Of a DNA stretch of 64,000 nucleotides, positions 28,023 to 37,620 are shown one piece after another (position 1 is the first letter of the stretch; each line of letters opens with the position of its first letter). The notes below the pieces were generated by a model, which was given only the letters and a program-made list of their open reading frames with translations, had not been told where the DNA came from and did not search any database. The position numbers and the translations under genes are program-made. Source of the DNA: Candidatus Marimicrobium litorale (lineage in GTDB: Bacteria; Pseudomonadota; Gammaproteobacteria; Pseudomonadales; Halieaceae); the NCBI RefSeq assembly GCF_026262645.1, contig NZ_SHNO01000001.1:3224001-3288000 (forward strand), given 5' to 3'.

Positions 28023-29789
28023 CTAGACGTTTCCCGTTCGAGTCTTGGTTACCCTGAGTTCTGCAGTGGCCGAGTCAACATCAGTGTAGACGATGGTGCC
28101 GCTGGTATTAGACGCCAGTTCAGCTGCATTGGCCTCATCGGTATCAATATGCATTTCCAGTTTATAGCCTGGACTCACTCTTACCAGCACGTCACCGAAG
28201 ATGAGTTCACGGGGACCTCCGGTAATAGCAACTTCCACTTCATCTTTATTATTAACACCGAAACGTTCCGCGTCATCAGTGTGCATATGTATATGACGGC
28301 GAGCGCAGATAAGACCTTCGGGAAGGCTTACCGCGCCTTCAGGCCCCTCCAGCCTGATGGGCGCGGAGCCCGTTATCCGGCCTGAGTCACGCACGGGAGC
28401 GTCAACCCCCAGCAGAAATTCATCAGTGCGGGACACCTCTACTTGATTTTTCGATCGCAGCGGGCCCAGCAATCGTACGCCATCGATACGTCCTCTCGGT
28501 CCCACCAGGTCTACCTTTTCCTGACAGGCATACTGTCCAGGCTGAGACAGGTCTTTGTAGTGTGTGGGTTCGGCTGTTGTGCCGAAAAGTCTTGCGAAAG
28601 TTTTTCTGTCCAAGTGAACATGGCGACCGCTCACGGCAATTGGAATCCCAAACTGAGCGGGTTTTCCTAGCCTTAAAAGTGCCTCGGTCTGCCTAGCGAT
28701 CATGCCTTCCTCATGAGTCTTGACGACAAGAGCCGGGGTGCGGCAGTGGCCCAGGCACAGATTTTCCACCCTATTTTCGTGGCTAACACGTGCACTGTCG
28801 TTTAGATCTTCGTCCAGAGTAATGCCAAAAAAATCGAGGCGTTGAAGGATGCGGTGACGCAGAGTGGCGCTGTTTTCGCCGATGCCCCCGGTCAGTATGA
28901 CAGCATCAAGGCCGCCCATCGCAGCGGTGTAGGCACCAATATACTTGCGCGCCCTGTGCGAAAAGACTGTTATCGCCAGCCGGGCACTGTCTTCACCACC
29001 GGCGGCCGCAGCCTCTATTTCTCGCAAATCGTGACTAAGGCCGGAGAGCCCTCTCAAACCACTGCAATTATTGAGAAAGTCGTCCAATTCATTCACGTTA
29101 TCGAACTCGTCGCGCAACATTGCGAGTAAAACGCCGGCATCAATATCACCGCTGCGGGTGCCCATCACCAGCCCCTCTAAAGGCGTCATTCCCATGCTGG
29201 TATCTACCGAGCGGCCATACTCAATAGCACAGGCGCTGGCCCCGTTGCCAAGATGCAGCGACACAAGGCGTAATTCCTCTAACGGGCGCCCCATAAACTT
29301 TGCGGCTTCCTGCGCGACGTACTGGTGTGAGGTGCCATGGAAACCGTAACGTCGAATTTTATGCTTTACCGCCATTTTTTGGTCGATAGCATAAGTACTG
29401 GCTCGACGTGGCAACGTGGCGTGAAAAGCTGTATCGAACACTGCCACGTGCGGGATGTCCGGCATCGCAGACATTAGCGCTCTAATCCCAGCCAGATTGC
29501 GCGGATTATGCAAAGGTGCAAGGGCGCTCCAGTGCTCGATGTTGTCAATCACCTGATTGTCAATCCGCACGGCGTCGCTGTATGCGTTGCCACCGTGAAC
29601 GACGCGGTGGCCAACCGCATCCACTTTATGCTGCTGTGACACCGCAATCAGCGATTTCACTCCTGCCTGAAATGCTTCTGGTGTCATGAGGTCCTCGACC
29701 AAACCCCTTGTGACCGGGTCGCCGGTTGCAGCATCCAATACCTCGTACTTGATACTGGAAGAACCGGTATTGATCGTCAGTACATTCAT
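28023..29789 (-). CDS. Acetate kinase fused to PduL-type phosphotransacylase
   Basis: 588 residues in one uninterrupted frame. Residues 1 to about 390 are acetate/propionate kinase: LTINTGSSSIKYEV, VGHRVVHGG, FDTAFHATLP, RYGFHGTSHQYV, SLHLGNGASACAI, SMGMTPLEGLVMGTRSGD and ILTGGIGENS. Residues about 395-588 are the PduL-type phosphate acyltransferase: VSGRHVHLD, VDLVGPRGRIDGVRLLGP, QVEVSRTDEFLLG, ICARRHIHM (metal-binding His) and LEMHIDTDEANAA. Together they would turn acetyl-CoA into acetate plus ATP, or the reverse, with no free acetyl phosphate having to leave the protein. No microcompartment shell gene is present and there is no encapsulation peptide before the PduL part, so it should be cytosolic. 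AAGGTCGAG lies before ATG 29789. Confidence 0.93.
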   Translation of the reverse strand: MNVLTINTGSSSIKYEVLDAATGDPVTRGLVEDLMTPEAFQAGVKSLIAVSQQHKVDAVGHRVVHGGNAYSDAVRIDNQVIDNIEHWSALAPLHNPRNLAGIRALMSAMPDIPHVAVFDTAFHATLPRRASTYAIDQKMAVKHKIRRYGFHGTSHQYVAQEAAKFMGRPLEELRLVSLHLGNGASACAIEYGRSVDTSMGMTPLEGLVMGTRSGDIDAGVLLAMLRDEFDNVNELDDFLNNCSGLRGLSGLSHDLREIEAAAAGGEDSARLAITVFSHRARKYIGAYTAAMGGLDAVILTGGIGENSATLRHRILQRLDFFGITLDEDLNDSARVSHENRVENLCLGHCRTPALVVKTHEEGMIARQTEALLRLGKPAQFGIPIAVSGRHVHLDRKTFARLFGTTAEPTHYKDLSQPGQYACQEKVDLVGPRGRIDGVRLLGPLRSKNQVEVSRTDEFLLGVDAPVRDSGRITGSAPIRLEGPEGAVSLPEGLICARRHIHMHTDDAERFGVNNKDEVEVAITGGPRELIFGDVLVRVSPGYKLEMHIDTDEANAAELASNTSGTIVYTDVDSATAELRVTKTRTGNV

Positions 29790-30201
29790 TGGCTCGACCT
29801 TTTAATGAGGGCAATATGCATTTATCTTTCTGGCGAATAAAATCGAAAACAGATAATACGATACGGTAACCGCCTCCAGGGTAGACGTCCAGAAGCAGTA
29901 TCAGGTGACTTCTGTTTCACCGCATGTGTGAGTCATGCACCAGCAGGCCACAACCGTCTTTTTTTCAGGCGGTCAAAAATACGGATGGAGAAATAAAGTA
30001 TACCGGGTAGTCTTTAGGATGCTAGATCATGCGTTTATAGGTGCCAATGCGGTTTCAAGCCGGGGCTGCGTGGCGAAGGGAACCGTTTGTTTGTGCGGTT
30101 TTCCTCGATCCTGTATCCTGCGGTCGCACCGTCAGTAGGGCACTGACGCCTGAGTTATAGTGGCCGTTTCTGCCTTAATAATGAGATTGGAATAATTGTT
30201 T
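29790..30201. other. Divergent promoter region, no gene seen
   Basis: About 410 bases between the divergent kinase fusion and the alpha/beta hydrolase; must hold both promoters. A small frame at 29935-30138 looks spurious. Confidence 0.4.
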
Positions 30202-31131
30202 ATGATCCGTTTTCTCTTGTTGTCTTTTTTAGTCTGTGCCTATCCGGTAAGAGCAGAATTCAGCCGAGAATACCTGGATCAGCAGCCTCTTGAGGTCTCA
30301 ACTGCCAATGGCATGTCGATAGCATACCGCAGTCTTGGAGTGCCGGGGCAGCCGACGATCATTATGATCATGGGTCTGGGAGCGTCTCATGTGGTGTGGG
30401 GAGATGCGATAGCGCAGGGGCTGCAGAGCAACGGATTTCGTGTAATCCTGCTTGATAACCGTGATACCGGCGCGAGCACCCGCTTTGATGACTGGGGTCA
30501 ACCAACTCTCTGGTGGCAAGTGTTGAAATTCCAAGTGGGCTTGCCGGTCGATGCTCCGTATACCCTGAGGGATATGGCTGCGGATACAATCGCGCTTATG
30601 GATATTCTGGAACTGCAGGACGCCCATATCGTTGGAGCGTCGATGGGGGGAATGATTGCGCAAATCATAGCAGCGCGCTATCCCGAGCGAACGCGCAGCC
30701 TGGTCTCGATTATGTCCACAACCGGCGCACCACACTTGCCGCCGCCCAGTACCGAGGCGTCTAAGTTGTTGCTTGGAACGGCTACTGACAGCGACGAAGC
30801 CGCTGAACGCAGAGCCGCGATGGTGTTGAGGGGCTTTTATCCCGAGGTGATGGGGCGCCAGATGATGGCTGTTTTTGAGAGTGGCGATCGCTCTAAGGAG
30901 GTCGCGACTATTTCTCGTCCGACGCTAGTGATACACGGAGGCCAGGACACTCTGATCCCACCCCCTCATGGAGAATACACAGCTGAGATGATTAAAGGCT
31001 CAGAACTGGTCGTATTTAATGGCATGGGGCACGATTTACCCGAAGAAATTCTGCCTGAGATGCTGACGAAAATGACGCAGCATATGCAGGGTGTTGATAG
31101 GGCCCGGATACCGCCGTTGTCCGTTAAGTAA
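30202..31131 (+). CDS. Exported alpha/beta hydrolase
   Basis: 309 residues with a signal peptide (about 1-19, ending PVRAEF). Alpha/beta hydrolase fold: IIMIMGLGASHVVWG (oxyanion strand), VILLDNRDTGAST, nucleophile elbow GASMGGMIAQ, acid in HGGQDTLIP and catalytic His in GMGHDLPEE. Similar in form to the haloalkane/ester hydrolases of the DhaA-like or aclacinomycin methylesterase branch (RDTGAST is typical of the latter). Substrate unknown. ATG 30202 preferred over the TTG two codons earlier. The stop is eight bases from that of the convergent DapB-like gene. Confidence 0.87.
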   Translation: MIRFLLLSFLVCAYPVRAEFSREYLDQQPLEVSTANGMSIAYRSLGVPGQPTIIMIMGLGASHVVWGDAIAQGLQSNGFRVILLDNRDTGASTRFDDWGQPTLWWQVLKFQVGLPVDAPYTLRDMAADTIALMDILELQDAHIVGASMGGMIAQIIAARYPERTRSLVSIMSTTGAPHLPPPSTEASKLLLGTATDSDEAAERRAAMVLRGFYPEVMGRQMMAVFESGDRSKEVATISRPTLVIHGGQDTLIPPPHGEYTAEMIKGSELVVFNGMGHDLPEEILPEMLTKMTQHMQGVDRARIPPLSVK

Positions 31132-31139
31132 AGTGGGCA

Positions 31140-32174
31140 TCAGTCAGGCGTATAGTAGGGTTTGATCAATGGTAAATCGGCGTAGGTCTGTATTCCCGCT
31201 GCCGCTGCGCATACGGCAGGAATCGCGTTTATCACGGGCATCGCTGTTACCACATTGGCTAAATCAGCGGGTCGCCCCCCCTGCATCTGACTCTCGGAAG
31301 GAATAAATTTCACTCGCGTGTGGATTTGCGGATCACCGTCAATCTCCATAGTGTAGCCGTGGCGCACCGGCCATTCAGGTTCCAGTCCCTTGCCGGCATT
31401 CCAGACGACCTCTAATTCTATGACATCATTATTACCGACGCTGCCGATCCACCGGCACTTTTGACCTGCGATGCTGCCGGCAGGCAACGGGAATCCAAAA
31501 AACTCGCGGTCATTCGGTGTAGTGGCGTGTTCGTACTCGAAACGAATACCGGAGACAGGCACATTGAGCAGGCTTGCGATTACATCGATACATTCTGAAT
31601 AGGTCCCTAATACTTGCTCACTGGTATCGCGCCACTGATCGCTCGGAGTTTGGCCCCAGCCCAGGTTGGCATAGTTAGCAAAAGCTTCATAGTGTGATAG
31701 ATCGACCGATTCAAGAAAACGAATCTTCTTAAAGCCGTAGCTGGCTTGTGCCATGATGGCAGCGACAAAATTTGCGAAGCCAGGAAATATACCGGAACCA
31801 AATAAACTGACGTTACCTGTTTCCGCCGCTTTCTGTAAGCGCGACTGAACGTCGTTTCCCCAGGATCTGGCATTTATGAAATAGCTAGAAACGACATTTT
31901 TTCCTGATGCCAGAATACGCTCAACCTCATCTATATCCGGGAAGGTTGGCATGTAGCAAACGCAGTCAGCATCAATAGCAAGCAGAGCATCAATGTCGCC
32001 GCTGGCGCTAATGCCCACGGGCGCTAGCCCACAAAGCGTGCCAACATCCTGACCGATCTTGCTGTCACTCCAGGCGTAGCAACCCACTAACTCCAACTCC
32101 GGATGACGTAAAATACCCTTGACCGCTTCGCGGCCGACATGACCTGTGGTCCACTGAATAACGCGGATAGACAT
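31140..32174 (-). CDS. Second DapB-like NAD(P)-dependent oxidoreductase
   Basis: 344 residues; start at ATG 32174 with GAGGAGCATCTC directly before it. Rossmann fold VIQWTTGHVGREAVKGI, with Thr in place of the first Gly of the usual GxGxxG, then VVSSYFINA, GSGIFPGFANFVAAIM and YTMEIDGDPQI. Paralogue of the protein at 9783-10850, with the same two-part build; the sequences differ through most of their length, so the split is old. Probably oxidises or reduces a hydrophobic substrate with NAD(P); reaction unknown. Confidence 0.85.
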   Translation of the reverse strand: MSIRVIQWTTGHVGREAVKGILRHPELELVGCYAWSDSKIGQDVGTLCGLAPVGISASGDIDALLAIDADCVCYMPTFPDIDEVERILASGKNVVSSYFINARSWGNDVQSRLQKAAETGNVSLFGSGIFPGFANFVAAIMAQASYGFKKIRFLESVDLSHYEAFANYANLGWGQTPSDQWRDTSEQVLGTYSECIDVIASLLNVPVSGIRFEYEHATTPNDREFFGFPLPAGSIAGQKCRWIGSVGNNDVIELEVVWNAGKGLEPEWPVRHGYTMEIDGDPQIHTRVKFIPSESQMQGGRPADLANVVTAMPVINAIPAVCAAAAGIQTYADLPLIKPYYTPD

Positions 32175-32847
32175 GAGATGCTCCTCAAAAGCGCGAACGA
32201 GTGAAGGTGGCACGCGGACCTGTTCAACAATTGCGCGCCACCAATTCTTTCGCGTCATTATGTCCTATGGACTCTGGTGGCGTAAATTGACGTACGCGCT
32301 AACAGGCCAACAGTGTCAAAAAGAGCGGAAACAGTTCAAAATTAACTACTCTTTACAGCCGATTTCTTGCGGGCACTCGCGGTGGCTCGATTTTCAGATT
32401 CAAGCAACGCTGAAGTGCCAGCACGCGCTGAGTGGCTTTTATGCCAGTGGCCCGGCGACAAACGTTTTGATATACGCGAGGTTTTTTTAACACATAACGA
32501 TCGTCATTACGGATGATGCAAGTTTTCGCGCGGAAAACCGCCTGTAGTATTTCAAGGAGATACAAGGCATCCCGCAAGGTTGTCAACGCACGATGTGAAA
32601 AAAGGGCGCCGACGCGGTCAACCCCTTGCGGCTGTAAGCGACTGACAAGCGTAATCAAACGTTGCTAGGCTAATCTGGATTTGGGGTGTCGCAAACCATA
32701 ACTCCAGCGGTTTCTGCGCCATGCAGGCCGGGAGCTTGCGTATTTGTTTGCTTATCAGGGGTGTGCGATGCAGACCAATCTGTTGATGGCGGCGTTGCGT
32801 ATAATCTTTAATTGCACAATGTAAACCGCATCAGCGCAGGGAGCGTA
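32175..32847. other. Intergenic stretch, no gene seen
   Basis: About 670 bases between divergent genes. No convincing frame, RNA gene or repeat recognised. T-rich and A-rich runs near 32480-32530 might be promoter DNA. Confidence 0.4.
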
Positions 32848-33504
32848 ATGATAGAGGTTGCCCTGTTCCCAATACCCAATTCGGTGAATTTCCCCGGGGT
32901 GCCCTGTGCACTTCATGTTTTCGAGCCACGCTACCGGCAAATGGTGAGACACTGCATCGAGACCGATATGCTTATGGGCATCTGTCATACTGAAAAAGTG
33001 TTGCATGATGGCGGTGATGCGCAAAGCATGAGCGAGGCACTTAACAGCAACCAATCGACTTACAAGCCGTGTCGCATTTTCTCTGCGGGCACCGTAAAAT
33101 TGCTGCAGGAGTTGGAGGATGGTCGCCTGTTGATTGAGGTGGATACCTCTCTCCGCGTCCGACTGGAGACGGAAAAACAGACTCTGCCTTTCAGCATTTG
33201 GGTTTGTGAAGAGCTTTTGGACCAGAGCTTCGATGCCACATCAGAAGCGCTTTTGGCTCAAGCGCAGGAAAAAATCCTTCAGCGTCTGATCATACTGACT
33301 CACGATAATGAAAAAGCACAAGCGGAGCTGAAAAGCGCGCATTGGCAGGAGATGTCGGCGCACAAGTTCAGCTTCGTGATAGCGGGTCTGCTAGGTATGC
33401 CTCCGGAGACGTCGCAGAGGTTGCTGGAAATGACCAACCCCCAGGAGCGCCTGGACGATGTTCTTGGCATGATCAATGAGATTGGTGCTGATATCGGTGG
33501 TTAA
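32848..33504 (+). CDS. Stand-alone LON substrate-binding-domain protein
   Basis: 218 residues. Start at ATG 32848 behind GCAGGGAGCGTA. It opens with VALFPIPNSVNFPGVPCALHVFEPRYRQMV, the classical beginning of the Lon protease N-terminal domain, and has no ATPase or Ser-Lys protease part. Length and order fit the YcaN/DUF-type single-LON proteins of proteobacteria, whose role is unclear (adaptor or protein-binding function presumed). Later part is helical and charged (QAQEKILQRLI; ending LDDVLGMINEIGADI). Confidence 0.88.
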   Translation: MIEVALFPIPNSVNFPGVPCALHVFEPRYRQMVRHCIETDMLMGICHTEKVLHDGGDAQSMSEALNSNQSTYKPCRIFSAGTVKLLQELEDGRLLIEVDTSLRVRLETEKQTLPFSIWVCEELLDQSFDATSEALLAQAQEKILQRLIILTHDNEKAQAELKSAHWQEMSAHKFSFVIAGLLGMPPETSQRLLEMTNPQERLDDVLGMINEIGADIGG

Positions 33505-33520
33505 AGCAGTGCTGAGTAAA

Positions 33521-33545
33521 CGCGAACCACGTTGCGTGGTTCGCG
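33521..33545 (+). terminator. Perfect 11-bp hairpin after the LON-domain gene
   Basis: CGCGAACCACG-TTG-CGTGGTTCGCG, a perfect 11-pair stem with a three-base loop, starts 17 bp after the stop codon at 33504 and lies between convergent genes. No T run follows, so termination is likely but could need Rho. Confidence 0.5.
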
Positions 33546-33650
33546 CGAAAAGCCAAAAAACAACGCCACTGACAAACGGGGCGGGTCGCACTGGGTTAAG
33601 CGCAAAACCGGAGAAGGGTGGATCGAAATGACACAGCCTGTCCGCCCCGT

Positions 33651-34043
33651 TTATCCAGGTCGATGAAAGCCACAGATTTTGTGGCCATCAGGGTCGAGAA
33701 AATAGCACAGATAAACCGCGCCCATATCACTCTCACGAGCGCCGGGCGGCTGTTCCACGCTCGTGCCGCCACTGGCAATCGCGGTATCATGGAATGCCTG
33801 TATTTGCTCCGGCGACTCGCAGGTAAACCCGATCGTCGAGCCGTTTGCGACAGTCACTGGCTCTCCGTTGATAGGCTCGCTGATACTGAATGTGGAGCCG
33901 TCATGCATGAAGAAAATACGTGTTTGCCCGGTATCGTTAACGTGATCAAAGGGCGGGCTCGCACCTAGAACACCTAGTACTGCAGTATAGAATTCGCGCG
34001 TTTTTTCGATATCGCTGGAGCCAATCATTACATGGTTGATCAT
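33651..34043 (-). CDS. VOC-superfamily (glyoxalase-like) protein
   Basis: 130 residues, one vicinal-oxygen-chelate domain of two beta-alpha-beta-beta-beta modules: INHVMIGSSDIEKTREFYTAVLG at the start, and YLCYFLDPDGHKICGFHRP at the end. The His in the first strand and a Glu/His late are metal-ligand candidates. The family includes lyases, dioxygenases and resistance proteins; substrate unknown. ATG 34043 behind CGGGAGAGACGG. Confidence 0.88.
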   Translation of the reverse strand: MINHVMIGSSDIEKTREFYTAVLGVLGASPPFDHVNDTGQTRIFFMHDGSTFSISEPINGEPVTVANGSTIGFTCESPEQIQAFHDTAIASGGTSVEQPPGARESDMGAVYLCYFLDPDGHKICGFHRPG

Positions 34044-34451
34044 CCGTCTCTCCCGGGTTGTCTCGTAATCGTTTGTGGTAGCCAGAGTATCTCTAAATTG
34101 GAATCAGGGCCATAGCGGCAGCGTATCCTGACCGGATTTACATCCGGCCACTGCGGTATCGGTCAATGACTTCTGCAGTTGGCCGGGTGATCTCGAACAG
34201 CACTTCTTGCATGACCTATCGCGTGTAACACCAGCGTCACCTTGGTGTGTCGCCGAGAAAACGAAAAAATCTCAATTAATGAGTTACTTAGCCGGTAGAG
34301 AGAGGGTTTTTATCGGTGATAAAACAGTGTGTCGTTGGCTCTATTTCGCATCTGACCCCAATGTGGAAATGCTATGTGCATTTTTTTCTTAGGCTCGAAA
34401 AAGAGCAATAAACAGCGACTCTGCCTTGTATCTTCACTCTCTGACGAGGCT
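34044..34451. other. Intergenic stretch, no gene seen
   Basis: About 400 bases; only short frames without family similarity. The promoter of the VOC gene should lie just above 34043. Confidence 0.4.
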
Positions 34452-36128
34452 CTAAAAATACAGTATGAGGCTGCCAGCAATAGTCAGGAGAACATTGGCA
34501 AACGCATATGCGCCAGTGTATCCGAGCGACGGCATTGGGCTTTTTGCTTCACTGGTGACTACGCTTAATGACGCGCCGCTTGTCATCGAGCCGGTGATGC
34601 CGCCAAGTAACAGAACAGGATGGATGTTCAGCACTTTTCGTCCGAACACATAACCAATCAGAACCGGAATTACTGTGACGCAGGCTCCGGCTATAATCAA
34701 TGCTGGTCCAGCGGTGACAAAGGTGGCGATTATGTCGCCACCCGCGCGAAGCCCTACCCCTGCCATGAACAGCAACAAGCCAAACTCCATCAGGATCCAG
34801 AGTGCGCCATCTGGAATGCGCCCAAATACCGGATAGACACCACGGCAGTAACCGATGACGAGGCCTGATGCGAGTAACCCCCCGGCAGAGCCGAGTCCAA
34901 TAGAAACCTGTCCAAATGTAATAGCGAACAATCCCAGCAGTACACCCGCTACTATGCCAAAAGAAAAAGTTACCATATCGGTTTCCGCGATTGGACGCTC
35001 GACATGTCCGATTTCGTCTCCTAATACGTCGATATTTTCGTTCGTGCCGACCACTGTCAGGATGTCACCCCTTGATATCTGTACTTCTGCTCTCAACGGC
35101 ACGCTAATATTCATGCGCGATAACCGGGTGATGATAACCCCGAATTTATGTGCAAAATTCAACTGATTAACTGTCTTGCCTACAACATCTTTGTTGGTGA
35201 CGACTACTTGCGCCGTCTGCGTTGCTTCGTCTCTATTAATGTCGGGTGTGATCTCTTCAGCGATCTTGGAGATGGACGTGGTAAAAAACTCTACATGGCC
35301 CACCACAAGAAGCTCGTCCCCAAGTTGAACTTGATCAGTATCACCGTGTTTTAGAATACTGCCGTTGCGACGTATACGGACAAGAGAGCGCTCATCCCAG
35401 TACTTTTCGCGCAGTTCGGCGATTGTCTGGGCAGTAATATCAGGGTTGGTAATACGATAGACGCGCGCGTCGACATTCGCATCTTCCGTTGAGAGGGCTT
35501 CTTTTTCAGCATTCTCGAGTGCAGCTGCTTCCGCTACAAGATCAATCCCGAGTACCTGTGGCAACAGCTTGATGATGGCAATGAGGCCAGCCAGGCCGAA
35601 GATATAGGTAATGGCGTAGCCAGTGGCCAGGTTGTCCATCATCTCATCTGAAGTGAAACCGGGTGGTGGTTGCACCTGACCGGAACGTATCGCTTCTTGC
35701 GCGGCTGCGAGGGTTGGCGAGCTGGTCAGTCCTCCGGACAATATGCCAGCGGACGTGCCGGGGTCGAGTGCTAACAAACTAGACGCGATCACCGCAATCG
35801 TGAAGCCACAAACGGCTATAACCACAGCCAGCAGAAAATAGCGCAAACCGTCTGTGCGCAGCACGTCGAAAAATCGCGGCCCGGCTTGGTAACCTACAGA
35901 AAATATAAATAGCGCAAAACCGACCGCTTGAGCGCCCGGTGACATACGGAAATCGAAGTGTCCTAAAAAAAGTCCGCCGAACAAAACCCCAGCCACCGGC
36001 CCCAATGAAAAGCTGCCTAAGTTAATCCCACCGATCAAGTAGCCGATGCCGATGATTAAAAATAGCGATAGCACCGGCTGGTTGCGCAGTACACCGAGAA
36101 AGGAGATGAATAAGTCTGTCTCTAGCAT
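34452..36128 (-). CDS. AspT/YidE-type transporter with two TrkA-C domains
   Basis: 558 residues. Two groups of about five membrane helices (20-175 and 385-555) flank a soluble middle with two RCK/TrkA-C domains (about 205-285 and 290-370; RVYRITNPDITAQTIAELRE, DELLVVGHVEFF and GDILTVVGTNENIDVLGDEI). Both membrane halves carry the duplicated Asp:Ala-exchanger motif region (SGGLTSSPTLAAAQEA; GITGSMTSGASLSVV). Family members swap aspartate for alanine (AspT) or move other organic acids; the substrate here is not decidable. Inner membrane. Confidence 0.92.
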   Translation of the reverse strand: MLETDLFISFLGVLRNQPVLSLFLIIGIGYLIGGINLGSFSLGPVAGVLFGGLFLGHFDFRMSPGAQAVGFALFIFSVGYQAGPRFFDVLRTDGLRYFLLAVVIAVCGFTIAVIASSLLALDPGTSAGILSGGLTSSPTLAAAQEAIRSGQVQPPPGFTSDEMMDNLATGYAITYIFGLAGLIAIIKLLPQVLGIDLVAEAAALENAEKEALSTEDANVDARVYRITNPDITAQTIAELREKYWDERSLVRIRRNGSILKHGDTDQVQLGDELLVVGHVEFFTTSISKIAEEITPDINRDEATQTAQVVVTNKDVVGKTVNQLNFAHKFGVIITRLSRMNISVPLRAEVQISRGDILTVVGTNENIDVLGDEIGHVERPIAETDMVTFSFGIVAGVLLGLFAITFGQVSIGLGSAGGLLASGLVIGYCRGVYPVFGRIPDGALWILMEFGLLLFMAGVGLRAGGDIIATFVTAGPALIIAGACVTVIPVLIGYVFGRKVLNIHPVLLLGGITGSMTSGASLSVVTSEAKSPMPSLGYTGAYAFANVLLTIAGSLILYF

Positions 36129-36339
36129 GGGAGTAGGCTATCATCTTGCGTGCAGCAAGGCCTAATGGAACCCATGTTTATTCGTATCGGCTATTTTGTG
36201 TCAATTAGCGGGTGATATCTGCACGCTGACGCGTTCATTGGCCTGGCCGCGATGGTCGCAGTGATCGCTCCATGCTCTGCCGGGGCGTGTGAGCCCGACA
36301 GAGCTTAGCGGCGGGCAGCTGATCAAAAAAAAGCCAATA

Positions 36340-37248
36340 TCAGCCACTCTTGCCGGGATTGTTGTCCGCTTCTGGTGGGTCAGGATCAAGAATATCCTGT
36401 GTTCTTAACTCGAAATCGCTGGCATCGTGACGTTCCCACAACTGTTTGGATTTGTCTCCGAATGGCCGATTCACCATTTGACCCCGTTTGAATGCAGGCC
36501 GCTTATTCATCTCGTCCACGTAGCGGCCCAGATGAGTGTAGCTGTGCGCCTCCAGAAACTCGGCAGCGTTATAGGCGAGACCGCGGATCACGGCTCCGTA
36601 CCAGGGCGCTATCGCCATGTCTGCAATGGTATAGTCATCGCCGGCAATGTACTGTCTCTCTTTAAGCGTCTGATCAAGTAGGTCAAGTTGGCGCTTCACT
36701 TCCATGGTGTAGCGATCGATAGCGTACTCGATCTTGATCGGGGCATAAGCGTAAAAATGACCGAAACCGCCGCCCATCAGGGGGGTTGCCCCCATTTGCC
36801 AGAACAGCCAGTTCAAGCACTCTGTGCGCTCTGCGTGATCGCTGGGGATGAACTCACCGAATTTTTCCGCCAGGTAGAGCAGGATTGCGCCGGATTCAAA
36901 CACGCGAAGTGGTTTGTCACCACTATGGTCAATCAGTGCGGGTATCTTCGAATTGGGGTTGGCGGCTACGAAGCCGCTGTCAAACTGTGAACCGTCACCA
37001 ATGTTTACCAGCCAGGCATCGTATTCGGCGCCGCTATGCCCTTTAGCCAGCAGCTCCTCAAGCATTACAGTCACCTTGATCCCGTTAGGCGTAGCAAGGG
37101 AATAAAGTTGCATGGGGTGCTTGCCCACTTGCAGTTCTTTTTCCTGCTGCGCGCCCGCGGTGGGACGATTGATGTTGCCAAAGGCCTGGTTACTGTCAGG
37201 TTTCCATTTCCAGACAAGGGGTGGCTCGTAGTTGTCTTGCTCCGACAT
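36340..37248 (-). CDS. yghU: Glutathione S-transferase-like disulfide-bond oxidoreductase YghU
   Basis: 302 residues aligning over the full length with E. coli YghU from memory: WKWKPDSNQAFGNINRPTAG, KHPMQLYSLATPNG, EYDAWLVNIGDGSQFDSGFV, NPNSKIPALIDH, MGGGFGHFYAYAP and ERHDASDFELRTQD. The N-terminal thioredoxin fold lacks the redox cysteine, as in the Nu class, where the enzyme binds two glutathione molecules and reduces disulfides such as 2-hydroxyethyl disulfide. Cytoplasmic. ATG 37248 after TGGAGCTGATTC. The window places it alone, not with other stress genes. Confidence 0.95.
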   Translation of the reverse strand: MSEQDNYEPPLVWKWKPDSNQAFGNINRPTAGAQQEKELQVGKHPMQLYSLATPNGIKVTVMLEELLAKGHSGAEYDAWLVNIGDGSQFDSGFVAANPNSKIPALIDHSGDKPLRVFESGAILLYLAEKFGEFIPSDHAERTECLNWLFWQMGATPLMGGGFGHFYAYAPIKIEYAIDRYTMEVKRQLDLLDQTLKERQYIAGDDYTIADMAIAPWYGAVIRGLAYNAAEFLEAHSYTHLGRYVDEMNKRPAFKRGQMVNRPFGDKSKQLWERHDASDFELRTQDILDPDPPEADNNPGKSG

Positions 37249-37620
37249 GAATCAGCTCCAAATATTAAGGTTATGAAATTCTATACCAACTGCCGTATCA
37301 GATTGATCATTGTTTGATTTTATCGAGCCTCGCTGGACAGTCGAAAATGAAGAGACGAAGCATTCAGTGTATTCGCTAGAAAAAAGTTTCGCCAGAGCAG
37401 TGCTCGTAGTGCCGGCTTGCCGCTGTACTTTGCCCCCCACTGTCTATATTCGGTATTTAGCGCTGTGATTGCGGTTTCGATGATGGAATACGATGCTGTG
37501 AATAACGACGTTACGAACCCCGAGATGCCAGCAGCCCGGCTGCAGTTTATTAATGTCTCCTGAACCGTGCGCCAAGGAGTATCTGAGAGAATTAACGTGT
37601 GGATGTGGTGGCCATGTCTA
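37249..37620. other. Intergenic stretch with an unassigned minus-strand frame
   Basis: About 370 bases. A 116-codon minus-strand frame (37320-37670) overlaps the end of the neighbouring hydrolase gene by 50 bases and has no recognised domain; it could be a remnant but is not called as a gene. Confidence 0.35.

Noticed and set aside
27998-28034. Imperfect inverted repeat GAAACGT...ACGTTTC between dsbB and the kinase fusion
   Set aside because: Stem is interrupted and lacks a T run on either side; may help termination but cannot be supported.
28023-29789. Part of a bacterial microcompartment locus
   Set aside because: PduL often belongs to one, but no shell protein gene and no N-terminal encapsulation peptide on the PduL part is present here.
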